Under the pieces are notes generated by a model, which saw only the letters and a program-made list of their open reading frames with translations, did no database searches and was not told the DNA's origin. A DNA stretch of 17,683 bases from Actinomycetes bacterium (GTDB taxonomy: Bacteria; Actinomycetota; Actinomycetes; Mycobacteriales; Mycobacteriaceae). Position numbers and translations under genes: made by a program. Below are positions 1 to 7,174 of this stretch, piece after piece; the stretch's first letter is position 1; each line of letters opens with the position of its first letter. The stretch is taken from positions 1 through 17,683 of the forward strand of contig JAEZKH010000011.1 in NCBI GenBank assembly GCA_023415515.1, in the 5' to 3' direction.

Positions 1-981
1 GTGCTGGCCGCGGCGGGCCGGGGCATCCCGACGGGCATCTGCCCGACTGTCGGCGCGGCGGGCCACGCGCTCGGCGGCGGACTCGGCGCCCAGTCCCGAC
101 ATGCGGGACTGCTCTCCGATGCGCTGACGTCCGCGACCGTGGTGTTGCCCGGCGGCCAGGCAGTGACCGCGTCGGCCGCCGAGAACCCTGACCTGTTCTG
201 GGCGTTGCGAGGCGGTGGTGGCGGCAATTTCGGCGTCACCACCTCGCTGACCTTCGCCACGTTCCCGGTCTCGGACGTCGACGTGGTGAACCTGCACTAC
301 CCGCCGGCGTCGTTCGCACAGGTCCTCGTCGGTTGGCAGAACTGGTTGAGGACCGCCGACCAGAACAGCTGGGCGCTGGCTGACGGCACCACCGACGCGA
401 CCGGTACGCACTGCCGGATCATGGGCACGTGCCCGGCGGGTTCGGGCAACGGCATGATCGCCGCCGTCACCAAAGCGGTCGGGCTGCAGGCGCAGGGCAC
501 CGACATCCAGACGATGAACTACATGGATCTGGTGGCTTATTTGGCGGGCAACCTCAACCCCGCGCCGCTGGGCTACGTCGGCGGGTCCGATGTCTTTCCG
601 GTCGTCGACGCCAACGCGGCCAAGGGCATTGCGGCCGCGATGAACGCCTACCCGCCCGAGACGGGCCGCATGCTGGTGATCATGCACGCGCTCGACGGTG
701 CACTCGCCACGGTGGCGCCGGGTGCCACCGCCTTCCCCTGGCGACGGCACTCCGCGTTGGTGCAGTGGTATGTCGAGAACAACGGCTCCCCTGCCGCCGC
801 GGTCAACTGGCTCAAGACGGCACATCAAGCGGTGCAACCGTATTCGGCAGGAGGCTACGTCAACTACCTCGAAGCAGGTCAACCGCCGTCGCGGTACTTC
901 GGCCCGAACCTCGCCAAGCTCAGCGCCGCCCGGCAGAAGTACGACCCCAACCGGGTGATGTTCTCGGGCCTGAATATCTGA
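1..981 (+). CDS. FAD-binding oxidoreductase, berberine-bridge (BBE) type, 5'-truncated by window edge
   Basis: This is the C-terminal part (326 codons) of a secreted or cytosolic flavoprotein oxidase/dehydrogenase of the FAD_binding_4 (PCMH) plus BBE family. The visible N-terminus enters in the middle of the FAD domain: residues 12-29 carry the GICPTVG..GH.LGGGLG motif, followed by SRHAGLLSDAL and then ENPDLFWALRGGGGGNFGV, the classic end of the FAD-binding fold. Cys14 sits where bicovalent family members attach FAD through 6-S-cysteinyl; the partner His would lie upstream, outside the window. The last 40 residues (NYLEAG...YFGPN...L..ARQKYDPNRVM) are the BBE C-terminal module. The GTG at base 1 is only the first in-frame codon, not a believable start, because the pyrophosphate-binding half is missing. 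The substrate cannot be told; family members oxidise sugars, alkaloids or polyketides. The stop is followed by two hairpins. Confidence 0.9.
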   Translation: MLAAAGRGIPTGICPTVGAAGHALGGGLGAQSRHAGLLSDALTSATVVLPGGQAVTASAAENPDLFWALRGGGGGNFGVTTSLTFATFPVSDVDVVNLHYPPASFAQVLVGWQNWLRTADQNSWALADGTTDATGTHCRIMGTCPAGSGNGMIAAVTKAVGLQAQGTDIQTMNYMDLVAYLAGNLNPAPLGYVGGSDVFPVVDANAAKGIAAAMNAYPPETGRMLVIMHALDGALATVAPGATAFPWRRHSALVQWYVENNGSPAAAVNWLKTAHQAVQPYSAGGYVNYLEAGQPPSRYFGPNLAKLSAARQKYDPNRVMFSGLNI

Positions 982-1028
982 AATCGGCCCTCCGCCCATC
1001 GATGGACCACGTTAACGCTGCCAGCCCA

Positions 1029-1066
1029 GGTGGCTCACGCCACCGTGACGTGCCGAGCTTTTCGGC
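1029..1066 (+). terminator. Tandem hairpins after the FAD oxidase gene
   Basis: Two short perfect stem-loops lie in the 110-bp gap after the oxidase stop. The first is GGTGGC-TCAC-GCCACC (1029-1044). The second is GCCGA-GCTTT-TCGGC (1052-1066). Neither has a T-tract, which is common for actinobacterial terminators. They could end transcription before the LspA-like gene, or simply be chance GC-rich stems. Confidence 0.4.
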
Positions 1067-1071
1067 TGCCC

Positions 1072-1081
1072 TGTGATCACA
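1072..1081. promoter_or_regulatory. 10-bp perfect palindrome upstream of the LspA-like gene
   Basis: TGTGATCACA is a perfect palindrome that ends 10 bp before the ATG at 1092. It joins the two half-sites of a CRP-type operator (TGTGA/TCACA) without the usual 6-bp spacer, so a CRP site is not supported. It could bind a small dimeric regulator or be chance. Confidence 0.2.
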
Positions 1082-1091
1082 TACGGCGGTA

Positions 1092-1577
1092 ATGTCAGCC
1101 AAGCGTGCGAGATGGGGGCAAGCGAATGGATGTTGGGCGGTAGCCGTGTTCGCATCGCAGTTCGCTCTCGCGGGAGCCGCCACGATCATCGTCCTCGCCG
1201 CTGACCAAGGGACGAAGCGCCTGGCGGAGCAGGCTCTGGCGACGGCGCCGCGAGGCTCGGCCGCTGTGCGACTTCAGCTCGTTCACAACAACCGCGCGCT
1301 GGTCGGTCGACTCGCCGTGTCGCTAGCGGTGCGTACGGCCATCAGCGTCCTCGCCGTCGTCGCCCTCTTCGCGTTGTGCGCCTTGGCGGGCCCCTTGCCG
1401 ACGATCTCGACAGTGGGATTGGGTATCGTCGCCGGGGGCGGTATCGGCAACACAGGGGACCTGATCGCGCGCGGAACGGTCGTGGACTTCATCGCTGTAG
1501 GGCGATGGCCGGTCTTCAACCTGGCCGACGTCGCGTTGTGGGTGGGCGCCGTGCTGACGCTGGCGGGGCTGTGGTGA
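1092..1577 (+). CDS. Signal peptidase II (LspA)-like membrane protease, diverged paralogue
   Basis: The 161-aa protein has the four-helix layout and length of lipoprotein signal peptidase (peptidase family A8), the inner-membrane aspartyl protease that cleaves diacylglyceryl-modified prolipoproteins before the lipobox Cys. Conserved pieces are DQGTK (residues 38-42), VHNNRALVG (64-72, the diverged NxGAAF block), GGGIGNTGDLIARGTVVDFI (115-134) and WPVFNLAD (139-146). The two catalytic Asp are D123 and D146. It differs from housekeeping LspA: the NLIDR block reads NTGDL, and the NxGAAF block is replaced. No clear Shine-Dalgarno precedes the ATG; a GTG at 1146 preceded by GGGCGG would start directly at the first membrane helix and is an alternative. 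The stop overlaps the start of the Lgt-like gene (GTGA), so the two are translationally coupled. I infer a specialised second copy, not the general enzyme. Confidence 0.8.
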   Translation: MSAKRARWGQANGCWAVAVFASQFALAGAATIIVLAADQGTKRLAEQALATAPRGSAAVRLQLVHNNRALVGRLAVSLAVRTAISVLAVVALFALCALAGPLPTISTVGLGIVAGGGIGNTGDLIARGTVVDFIAVGRWPVFNLADVALWVGAVLTLAGLW

Positions 1578-2311
1578 CGGAGCCCGAGTCCGTCAGGACC
1601 GGGCGTTGGCTGGGTCATCGATATCTGTTTCGCATCGGGCGATTCCGCGTATCCAGTTATGCGGCCGCACTATACGTCGGCTTCGTCGTGGGCGTCTGGT
1701 GCGGTCCGGCGGTCGTCGGCTTGGACTTCGGACGGTTCGCATCGGCGTCCCTGGCTCTGCTCATCCCGGCGTTAATCGGGGGCAGGCTGTGGTATGCGCT
1801 TGCGCATCGGGGATCGGGTCGATCCGGCGGTTCGGGACTTTACGGCGGCCTGGTTCTGAGCTTCGCGGTGTCGTGGCCCGTGGTGCATGTCGCCGGGCTT
1901 GACTTCTGGCGGTATTGGGACGGTGCCGCTGTCGTTCTCTTGGTCGGCATGGTATGCACTCGAATGGGCTGTCTGATGACCGGCTGCTGCTCTGGGCGAC
2001 CAACCGGGGGACCGTTTGGCATGTGGTTGCCCGACCATACCGGCACCTGGCGGAGGCGCTATCCAACTCAACTGTTGGAGGCGCTGTGGGCGGCCGCGGT
2101 CCTCGCGGCTGGCGTTGTTCTCTACTCGCCGGCGAGCGCGTCAGGCGCGCTGTTTCTCGGCACCGCATCCGCCTACGGCTTCGGCCGGTTCTGGCTGGAG
2201 TTGCTCCGTGCCGACGCCGAGTTCACCTCGCGCGCAACACGCATGAACCTCGGGCTATCTCTGCTGCTTGCGGTGGGCACCTGTGCGTCGGCGCTATGCG
2301 TATTCCTTTAA
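1574..2311 (+). CDS. Prolipoprotein diacylglyceryl transferase (Lgt)-like membrane protein, diverged
   Basis: This 245-aa polytopic membrane protein is related to Lgt, which moves diacylglyceryl from phosphatidylglycerol onto the lipobox Cys. The GTG start lies inside the LspA-like stop codon (GTGA overlap). Visible family marks are GGRLWYAL (69-76), a YGG (90-92) where E. coli Lgt has H103-G-G, R130 in the TRMGC block (E. coli R143), GRPT (141-144), YPTQLLEAL (163-171, the usual HPTQLYEAL) and RFWLELLR (205-212), which keeps the Arg and Glu matching E. coli R239 and E243. The change of the essential-type His to Tyr and the Cys-rich GCLMTGCCSGRPT block mark a divergent subfamily, so activity on ordinary prolipoproteins is uncertain. 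Its 3' end overlaps the LamG gene by 18 bp, tail-to-tail. The pairing with an LspA-like gene argues for a joint role in processing particular lipoproteins (inference). Confidence 0.8.
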   Translation: MTEPESVRTGRWLGHRYLFRIGRFRVSSYAAALYVGFVVGVWCGPAVVGLDFGRFASASLALLIPALIGGRLWYALAHRGSGRSGGSGLYGGLVLSFAVSWPVVHVAGLDFWRYWDGAAVVLLVGMVCTRMGCLMTGCCSGRPTGGPFGMWLPDHTGTWRRRYPTQLLEALWAAAVLAAGVVLYSPASASGALFLGTASAYGFGRFWLELLRADAEFTSRATRMNLGLSLLLAVGTCASALCVFL

Positions 2312-3172
2312 CCTGACGCCCTCGTCGTAGTGTTGCTTAACCGTATTTTCGGAGAGAACGCTGGCGTACAACGAGACGTCGTCGATCCTGCCGCGGAAAG
2401 TCGGCGTCTGGACCGCCTGGTCGGCTGCGAATAGCAGCGGAACGACGATCCTGGGGATCGGTGCGAACGCCGTTGCCTCCTCTGCAGAAGTCTTGGAGGC
2501 GCGCTTTTTGCCGTTGAGGTACAGCACCACTTCCTTGGTCGTCGCGGTCAGCACTACGTGGAAGAAGGAGCTGACGTTCCGGGTCGAGCCGGCTAGCGGT
2601 GTCGTTAGGCCGGCGACGCTCGCCTCGAGGTGCGTGGCCGGATTGGGATTGGCGTCGTGCATGTCTTGTGTTGCCACACGGATCCGGAACCCGCTCCGCA
2701 GTGGGGATTGCGCATCGTCTGCGTCATAGCATCCGGCGACGACGGCCCAATCTCGAGCGTGCTCGGTGGCGTAGATCCACAGTTCAATGGAAAGCTCGGG
2801 GGACGGCTGATCCAACTGACCCGGAAATGGCACTCGGACATGGCCTCCCTCTCCCTTGAAGAACGCGCACCGGTTGTTGAACGAAGTGTCAATAGCGCCT
2901 GGGGCTTCTAGCGTGATGTCCCCCGGATTGACATAGACACCGTTGTATTTGCTGTCTTCCAGATTCCCGGCCACAGGCGGATTCTTGGAGAGCTCCGATT
3001 TCCACTCGAACAGCGGCCAGTACCCGATCAACCCGTGTGTCGTGCTGACGAAACCTTCGTATCGCATAGGTGGCAATTCCACACCGGCTATTGCGGCGCA
3101 CCCCGCCGTGGTCAGCAGCAGGACTACGGGCAGTGCCGCGACCGCCACCGCGATCCACACGGCTTGTGTCAT
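2294..3172 (-). CDS. LamG/concanavalin A-like lectin-fold protein, putative lipoprotein
   Basis: The 292-aa protein begins with a 20-residue hydrophobic segment followed by LTTAGC (Cys25), which resembles a lipobox, so it may be lipid-anchored outside the membrane. There is no Lys/Arg in the first 25 residues, which is atypical, and a plain N-terminal membrane anchor is the alternative. From about residue 47 it reads as a LamG-type jelly roll (pfam13385-like): GLIGYWPLFE, DSKYNGVYVNPG, CAFFKGEGGHVRVPFP, LSIELWIYA, FFHVVLTATTKEVVLYLNGKK and RGRIDDVSLYASVLSENTV are the strand and calcium-site-like blocks of the fold. Such domains bind carbohydrate or protein ligands. The ATG overlaps the stop of the upstream gene (ATGA) and is preceded by GGGAGGA at 8 nt, so it is the last gene of the operon. 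The ligand is unknown. Confidence 0.8.
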   Translation of the reverse strand: MTQAVWIAVAVAALPVVLLLTTAGCAAIAGVELPPMRYEGFVSTTHGLIGYWPLFEWKSELSKNPPVAGNLEDSKYNGVYVNPGDITLEAPGAIDTSFNNRCAFFKGEGGHVRVPFPGQLDQPSPELSIELWIYATEHARDWAVVAGCYDADDAQSPLRSGFRIRVATQDMHDANPNPATHLEASVAGLTTPLAGSTRNVSSFFHVVLTATTKEVVLYLNGKKRASKTSAEEATAFAPIPRIVVPLLFAADQAVQTPTFRGRIDDVSLYASVLSENTVKQHYDEGVRLKEYA

Positions 3173-5739
3173 GACGCGTCTCCTCCCGCGATATCGGATC
3201 TGGCCGAGCTATGAGGGCTGGCCGAAGTTGCTGAGAGATCGGGAAATTCGAACACTCCGGAGCGCGCAACGTTGACCACCCCGTCTTCGTCGATTCCGAT
3301 GGTGGTGGGCCAAGCCCTGATGCCGTAACTGTCGGCGATCTCGGCATCCGGGTCGGCGATGATCTCCAAGTCAGGGAAGCGTCTGGACAGCTCGGCGGCG
3401 TCGTGTTCGTCACCGTCCAGCACCACGACGAAGTTCATGGCTTTCGAGGCGTTGCGACTCACGATCCTGGCGACGGCGGTCAATTGTTGTTCCGACGATG
3501 CGGAATTCGGCAGGGCGAACACGAGCCCGGTGTTGACCAGCGACACGAAGAACTGCGGGCTGGGGCAGTTGGGGTCGCGTTTCTTGAGGCTTATCGGTGG
3601 TGCCTCGCCCATGATTGGCACGGTAGCGTCGATGGGTCGAAACGATACGGGCGGGCTGGGGCGAAGGTAATCATCCAGAGCCTGACCAAGCCGCTCAGGT
3701 GCCAACTGGCCGTCATGTGACCAACGAAGCGCGCCTTTGGGATTGATGAGCCGCCACGCGACGCCGTCCGCGGCGATGTTGAAGCGTCGAGTCCAAGCCT
3801 GCCCGAGATCTTCAATGACGTCCACGTGTGCTCCCGTGCGCTCGGAGAGCGCCGCGGCGACGCCGCGCTCCTTGCGGCCCTCCCTTACCAGAAGGAGGAT
3901 TGTGAGGCCGGCATCCTCCCGTGTCGACGCCGCCAAACCACGGTCGAGCGCGGTAGCCGTATCCTCGTCGAATTGGCCGCCGGCATAAACGATCAGGGTG
4001 TTCGATGCGCTGGGGTCGACCGCCGCCCCGCCGAGGTCGATCATGACGGCGGCGGCGCCGTTCTGAGCGGGCGCCGCCTTCAAGAGGCGGTCTCGGCCGT
4101 CGACGATGACCGCGAGTGGATGGTGAAACTCCTTACACTTCTCGGCGAAGAACGGTACCGAGAACTCGACGCGCAGCCCGGAAACCGGGTCGAGCTGAAA
4201 ACCTTCGATTGACAGGCAGATACGGCCGTAGCGGTCGATCCCGGGAATCGCAGGGACTCCGCCTAGCGGCGTCCCCTTGCCCCAGCGCGTCAACTCCAAC
4301 GCGGGGCGTTTTGCGAGAAAGCTGTTGTGAATCGTGAGCGTCTCCGGCTGTCCGGAATCCGATGTCCACTTCCATACATATCTGTCGATCCACCCCGCGG
4401 GTGCCCAGGACGCGAACGCCGTAAGCGACTGACCGTCCGCGCCTTTCGTGAAGTCGATGACGGGTGGCTTCCGTTTCGCGACTGCGACCCGCCCGAGCAG
4501 CGCGATACCACCCTCGCTGAATGTGGCGCCGACGAGTCGAGCTTCGGCTGTCGGGTCGAGGCGCTGAAGCATCTTGATAAAGGGCTTCTTGTAATCCTTC
4601 AGAGGGATGCTCGGAAGCTCGGAGAGATGTTTGTTCACCGTGTTCTGGATGTCGTCGCGGTAGTCCTCCGCGTCCACGAAGAGATCGGCGAGCCACGGCA
4701 GGCCATACGGCCGCACCTTCGGATTGCCGTCGTGGATGAGCACCAACGATTCGGTCCCGGGATCGAAACCCACGTTGATCCGGGTGTTCAGCGTGAACTT
4801 GAGCACGACCTCGTCATCGGACTGGGTGTCGACGACCCGGCCTTCGACGTCGATGACGATCGCGCCGGATGGGTCCCATGTCACGTCGGTGTCGATGGCG
4901 TACCACTCGAGGAAAAGCACATCGCTGTAGACCGTGAAAAGGCCGAATGCCTCGGTGTTGATGTGTATCGGCGGAATGTCCTGCCGTTCGCGCAGCCGAG
5001 CTACCTGTCGCCGCGCCTCGGCGAGGACCACATCGCGACTTATCCCGACCGCGAAATGATTCCAAGCTGTGAAGACACGGTTGACCGAGGTGACATGGCG
5101 ATCGGGATCATGACCGGAGGGCAGCACCGGTACGGCGACAACGGCTTGACCGTCTTCATCAAGGCAGCGCACCTCTGCGCCGCGGAATTCCTTACCGACA
5201 TACTGCGGAGGAGCTTCGAAGCGATGCTCGAGCAGCCGTGCCAGCAGGCGTTCGATGCGGCCGTCGGCCTCTGTGGCTCCGCCGAGTATCGGCCGGTCAT
5301 CGGTGGCCGAGCCGGTGAACTCGACGGTGTGGGGAAGGACCCGTGCCCAGATGAAGTCTTTCGCCTTGGTTCTCCAGCCAGGGCATCGATCGATCGGCTT
5401 GACCTCGTAGGTGGCACGCACCACTCCGTTGATGTAAGGCGGGAGGTAGGTCGAGTCGGGGTCGCCGAAGAATTGTGCGCGGACATTCGCGCGGATCCTG
5501 AAGCGGTCGGTTGCCCCGTTTATCAGGCTGAGTTCGGTGACACCGATTTGGGCGATGACCCAGCCGCACAGACCATCAGGGGAATCAGCGCTGTCGATGC
5601 GCAGGGATGCCATATGCGGTTGGCGTAGTCGCTTGTCTTTTTTGGCCGCGTTCTGGTGCAAAGTCGCCATCAAGCGGTTGATGGTCTTTTCCGTCACCTG
5701 CAGCACAGCGTCGTAATCGCCGGTCAATTCGTTGACCAC
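3169..5739 (-). CDS. Multidomain protein: TULIP-like lipid-binding region, PKD-like segment, two Cys-less thioredoxin-like folds
   Basis: The protein is 856 aa from the GTG at 5739, chosen because GGAGG lies 4 nt upstream; an in-frame GTG at 5775 without such a site would add 12 residues. I did not recognise a named family. Residues 1-420 are beta-rich. The opening (NELTGDYDAVLQVTEKTINRLMA) and a second copy-like block near 365-420 (NTVNKHLSELPSIPL ... FSEGGIALLGRV) resemble the two halves of TULIP/P47-type tubular lipid-binding proteins. This is a pattern match by eye. Residues 430-550 (FASWAPAGWIDRYVWKWTSD) look PKD- or Ig-like. Residues 580-692 and 718-835 resemble thioredoxin/AhpC-TSA folds; the second keeps AWPTTIGIDEDG with the cis-Pro, but the CxxC position reads NSASS, and the first has GGQFDED, so redox activity is unlikely. 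There is no signal peptide. It follows a small ORF by 10 bp and is coupled by ATGA to the LamG gene. Confidence 0.75.
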   Translation of the reverse strand: MVNELTGDYDAVLQVTEKTINRLMATLHQNAAKKDKRLRQPHMASLRIDSADSPDGLCGWVIAQIGVTELSLINGATDRFRIRANVRAQFFGDPDSTYLPPYINGVVRATYEVKPIDRCPGWRTKAKDFIWARVLPHTVEFTGSATDDRPILGGATEADGRIERLLARLLEHRFEAPPQYVGKEFRGAEVRCLDEDGQAVVAVPVLPSGHDPDRHVTSVNRVFTAWNHFAVGISRDVVLAEARRQVARLRERQDIPPIHINTEAFGLFTVYSDVLFLEWYAIDTDVTWDPSGAIVIDVEGRVVDTQSDDEVVLKFTLNTRINVGFDPGTESLVLIHDGNPKVRPYGLPWLADLFVDAEDYRDDIQNTVNKHLSELPSIPLKDYKKPFIKMLQRLDPTAEARLVGATFSEGGIALLGRVAVAKRKPPVIDFTKGADGQSLTAFASWAPAGWIDRYVWKWTSDSGQPETLTIHNSFLAKRPALELTRWGKGTPLGGVPAIPGIDRYGRICLSIEGFQLDPVSGLRVEFSVPFFAEKCKEFHHPLAVIVDGRDRLLKAAPAQNGAAAVMIDLGGAAVDPSASNTLIVYAGGQFDEDTATALDRGLAASTREDAGLTILLLVREGRKERGVAAALSERTGAHVDVIEDLGQAWTRRFNIAADGVAWRLINPKGALRWSHDGQLAPERLGQALDDYLRPSPPVSFRPIDATVPIMGEAPPISLKKRDPNCPSPQFFVSLVNTGLVFALPNSASSEQQLTAVARIVSRNASKAMNFVVVLDGDEHDAAELSRRFPDLEIIADPDAEIADSYGIRAWPTTIGIDEDGVVNVARSGVFEFPDLSATSASPHSSARSDIAGGDAS

Positions 5740-5743
5740 AGCG

Positions 5744-5748
5744 CCTCC
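5744..5748 (-). promoter_or_regulatory. Shine-Dalgarno that sets the start of the 856-aa gene
   Basis: On the minus strand GGAGG lies 4 nt before GTG at 5739. It falls within the 10-nt gap after the stop of the preceding small ORF and favours this GTG over the one at 5775, which has no comparable site and would lie inside that small ORF. Confidence 0.6.
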
Positions 5749-5749
5749 A

Positions 5750-6004
5750 TTAGTTATCGCAGGTCTCGGCCGCACGTAGAAATAGACGTAGAGATATTTG
5801 TAGGAATAGCAGATACGGCTTCGATGATGGCGATTTCTGACCGTTCACCCTCGGGACGAGGACGTTGGTGGGATCAGGCGGCGGAGTATTTTTGCTCTTC
5901 GGTTCGGGGGCCGGTTTGGCCTGCCGGGCGACCGGCGCCGGGAGGTCATACTCCGGCTTGGAAGTGGTTGCCTTCAGCAATCCCCCGTCGGCCAGTGCGG
6001 TCAT
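5750..6004 (-). CDS. Small proline-rich hypothetical protein (84 aa)
   Basis: This is an unrecognised 84-aa ORF in the middle of the operon. Its ATG has a strong Shine-Dalgarno (GGAAGG, 6 nt upstream) and overlaps the stop of a preceding short frame (ATGA). Residues 17-50 are rich in Pro and Lys (PAPVARQAKPAPEPKSKNTPPPDP), like an unstructured linker, followed by a hydrophobic C-terminal stretch (PYLLFLQISLRLFLRAAE). Codon use changes abruptly after about residue 58, to A/T-ending and rare codons (CTA, ATA, TTT). In that stretch an alternative frame reads EGERSEIAIIEAVSAIP and stops at 5754, so a frameshift in this copy, or a sequencing error, is possible. The position between the propeller genes and the 856-aa gene suggests a small accessory or linker protein; function unknown. 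Confidence 0.55.
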   Translation of the reverse strand: MTALADGGLLKATTSKPEYDLPAPVARQAKPAPEPKSKNTPPPDPTNVLVPRVNGQKSPSSKPYLLFLQISLRLFLRAAETCDN

Positions 6005-6114
6005 GAGATGCCTTCCGCATCGATCGTGCGATACGGGTCTGAGTATTTCGCCGCGGAATGACCGATTGATAAGTAGTCGAGTACTGCACTTTGCGTCGTC
6101 ACGCCCGTGCTCAC
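6001..6114 (-). CDS. Possible 37-aa coupled mini-ORF
   Basis: A short frame starts at GTG 6114, with AGGA 5 nt upstream, and ends in a TGA that overlaps the ATG of the 84-aa gene (ATGA). The peptide (VSTGVTTQSAVLDYLSIGHS... ending DAEGIS) resembles nothing I recognise. An internal GTG at 6102 would give 33 aa. Support is only the ribosome-site-like sequence, the coupling pattern seen at other junctions of this operon, and the fact that it fills the otherwise empty gap between propeller 2 and the 84-aa gene. It may be a translational leader and not a functional protein. Confidence 0.3.
   Translation of the reverse strand: MSTGVTTQSAVLDYLSIGHSAAKYSDPYRTIDAEGIS
6011..6016 (-). promoter_or_regulatory. 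Shine-Dalgarno of the 84-aa gene
   Basis: GGAAGG on the minus strand lies 6 nt before the ATG at 6004. It is the main sequence support that the 84-aa frame is translated. Confidence 0.55.
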
Positions 6115-6166
6115 CTGAGTCCTAGCCTGTCGTCCGCCATGAAGAGACGGATAGCAACGCCGCCAG

Positions 6167-7174
6167 TTAGATGTTGGGACGCGGCGGTCTGATGATCCGG
6201 ATCGGGTGAAGGACCCACGTCCAGACGGTATCGAGTAACCGACCGAGATCCGGCCAAGGATTCTGGCCGTCTGGCACCCAGCCGATCGCGGTGACGTAAT
6301 CCTGCGCATAGTTCGTGAGGTACGCCAGTTCCTTGCCGGGTTGTACAGCCAAATCCGCTATCTCACCACCGGTTTGAACGGTGTCCAAGACTTTGCCTGC
6401 ACCCGCATCTAGCACCGTGAACACGTGCTTGCCGCCGCAGTAGAGGCGTGTGTCAGTCGAGTTCAACGCGACCGCCAGTGCGGGAGGGCTGAATGGAATG
6501 GACCAGATCCTCGCATGGTCACCGACATCGAACGCACTCAACGGGCCGGCGTTGCGGTTCGTATTGAGCGCGATGGAACCGACATATACCCGAGCGTCGC
6601 CGGAACTGACGGTGATCCCGACGGGTTCGTCGCCCACCGTGATGGTTGACGTCACCGCATAGATGGTGGTGTCGACCACCGATACGACATTTTCTTCATC
6701 GTGGCCGACATACAAATTTTGGCCGCTCGAGCTGAGCGCCAGATACCGGTCTGCGTAGGTGAATTCGATGGTGGCGATGTTCACCCCCGAGGCAATGTCG
6801 ATCACCCGAACGGTGTTGTCGTCGAAACAGCCCATGAACAGACGGGTGCCGTCCGGGTGGACCAGTACCGACGCGGGCAGAGCGGGCAATGAGAACGTGG
6901 CGTCGACAGTGTTGTTCGCGGTGTCGATCACAGACAACACGCCACCATCGTCTCGTTCGGACACCACGTACGCCGAGGCTCCATCGGGGCTCATGGCGAT
7001 CTCGCGAAGGTATGGCCCCACGGGGATGTTGGTGGTCACGGCGTAGCTCGCGGTGTCGATCACCGACACCGAACCGGTCGAATTGCACGCGTAGACGCGC
7101 CCGCCATCGGGGGTAACGGCAATGCCGGTCCCCGTCCCCGGCATTGGGATCGTCTGCAAGATCTCGTAGTTCAT
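6167..7174 (-). CDS. YVTN/NHL-type seven-bladed beta-propeller protein, copy 2
   Basis: The 335-aa protein consists of seven repeats of about 40 residues built on the pattern hxxSPDGxxhYVxxxxxxxVSVIDTxxxxVxxTIxVG, for example PDGGRVYACNSTGSVSVIDT, PDGTRLFMGCFDDNTVRVID and STDTRLYCGGKHVFTVLDA. Such propellers are scaffolds for protein or ligand binding, often at the cell surface, and are not enzymes by default. No signal peptide is seen: the ATG leads straight into the first strand (MNYEILQTIPM). The C-terminus leaves the propeller with an amphipathic segment and the tail IIRPPRPNI, similar to the tail of the upstream copy. The start overlaps the stop of copy 1 by ATGA. The two proteins are diverged paralogues, probably from tandem duplication, and may form a heteromeric pair. 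Confidence 0.85.
   Translation of the reverse strand: MNYEILQTIPMPGTGTGIAVTPDGGRVYACNSTGSVSVIDTASYAVTTNIPVGPYLREIAMSPDGASAYVVSERDDGGVLSVIDTANNTVDATFSLPALPASVLVHPDGTRLFMGCFDDNTVRVIDIASGVNIATIEFTYADRYLALSSSGQNLYVGHDEENVVSVVDTTIYAVTSTITVGDEPVGITVSSGDARVYVGSIALNTNRNAGPLSAFDVGDHARIWSIPFSPPALAVALNSTDTRLYCGGKHVFTVLDAGAGKVLDTVQTGGEIADLAVQPGKELAYLTNYAQDYVTAIGWVPDGQNPWPDLGRLLDTVWTWVLHPIRIIRPPRPNI

Noticed and set aside
1072..1081. CRP binding site
   Set aside because: The half-sites are abutted without the 6-bp spacer needed for CRP-family binding.
4327..5628. 433-codon open frame on the plus strand opposite the 856-aa gene
   Set aside because: Composition is that of an antisense shadow (Asp/Val/Arg-rich, no family resemblance, no ribosome site), and it lies wholly within a coherent multidomain gene.
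3169..5739. Active thioredoxin or peroxiredoxin
   Set aside because: No CxxC or resolving-Cys pattern at the active-site positions; only isolated Cys such as the one in DPNCPSP.
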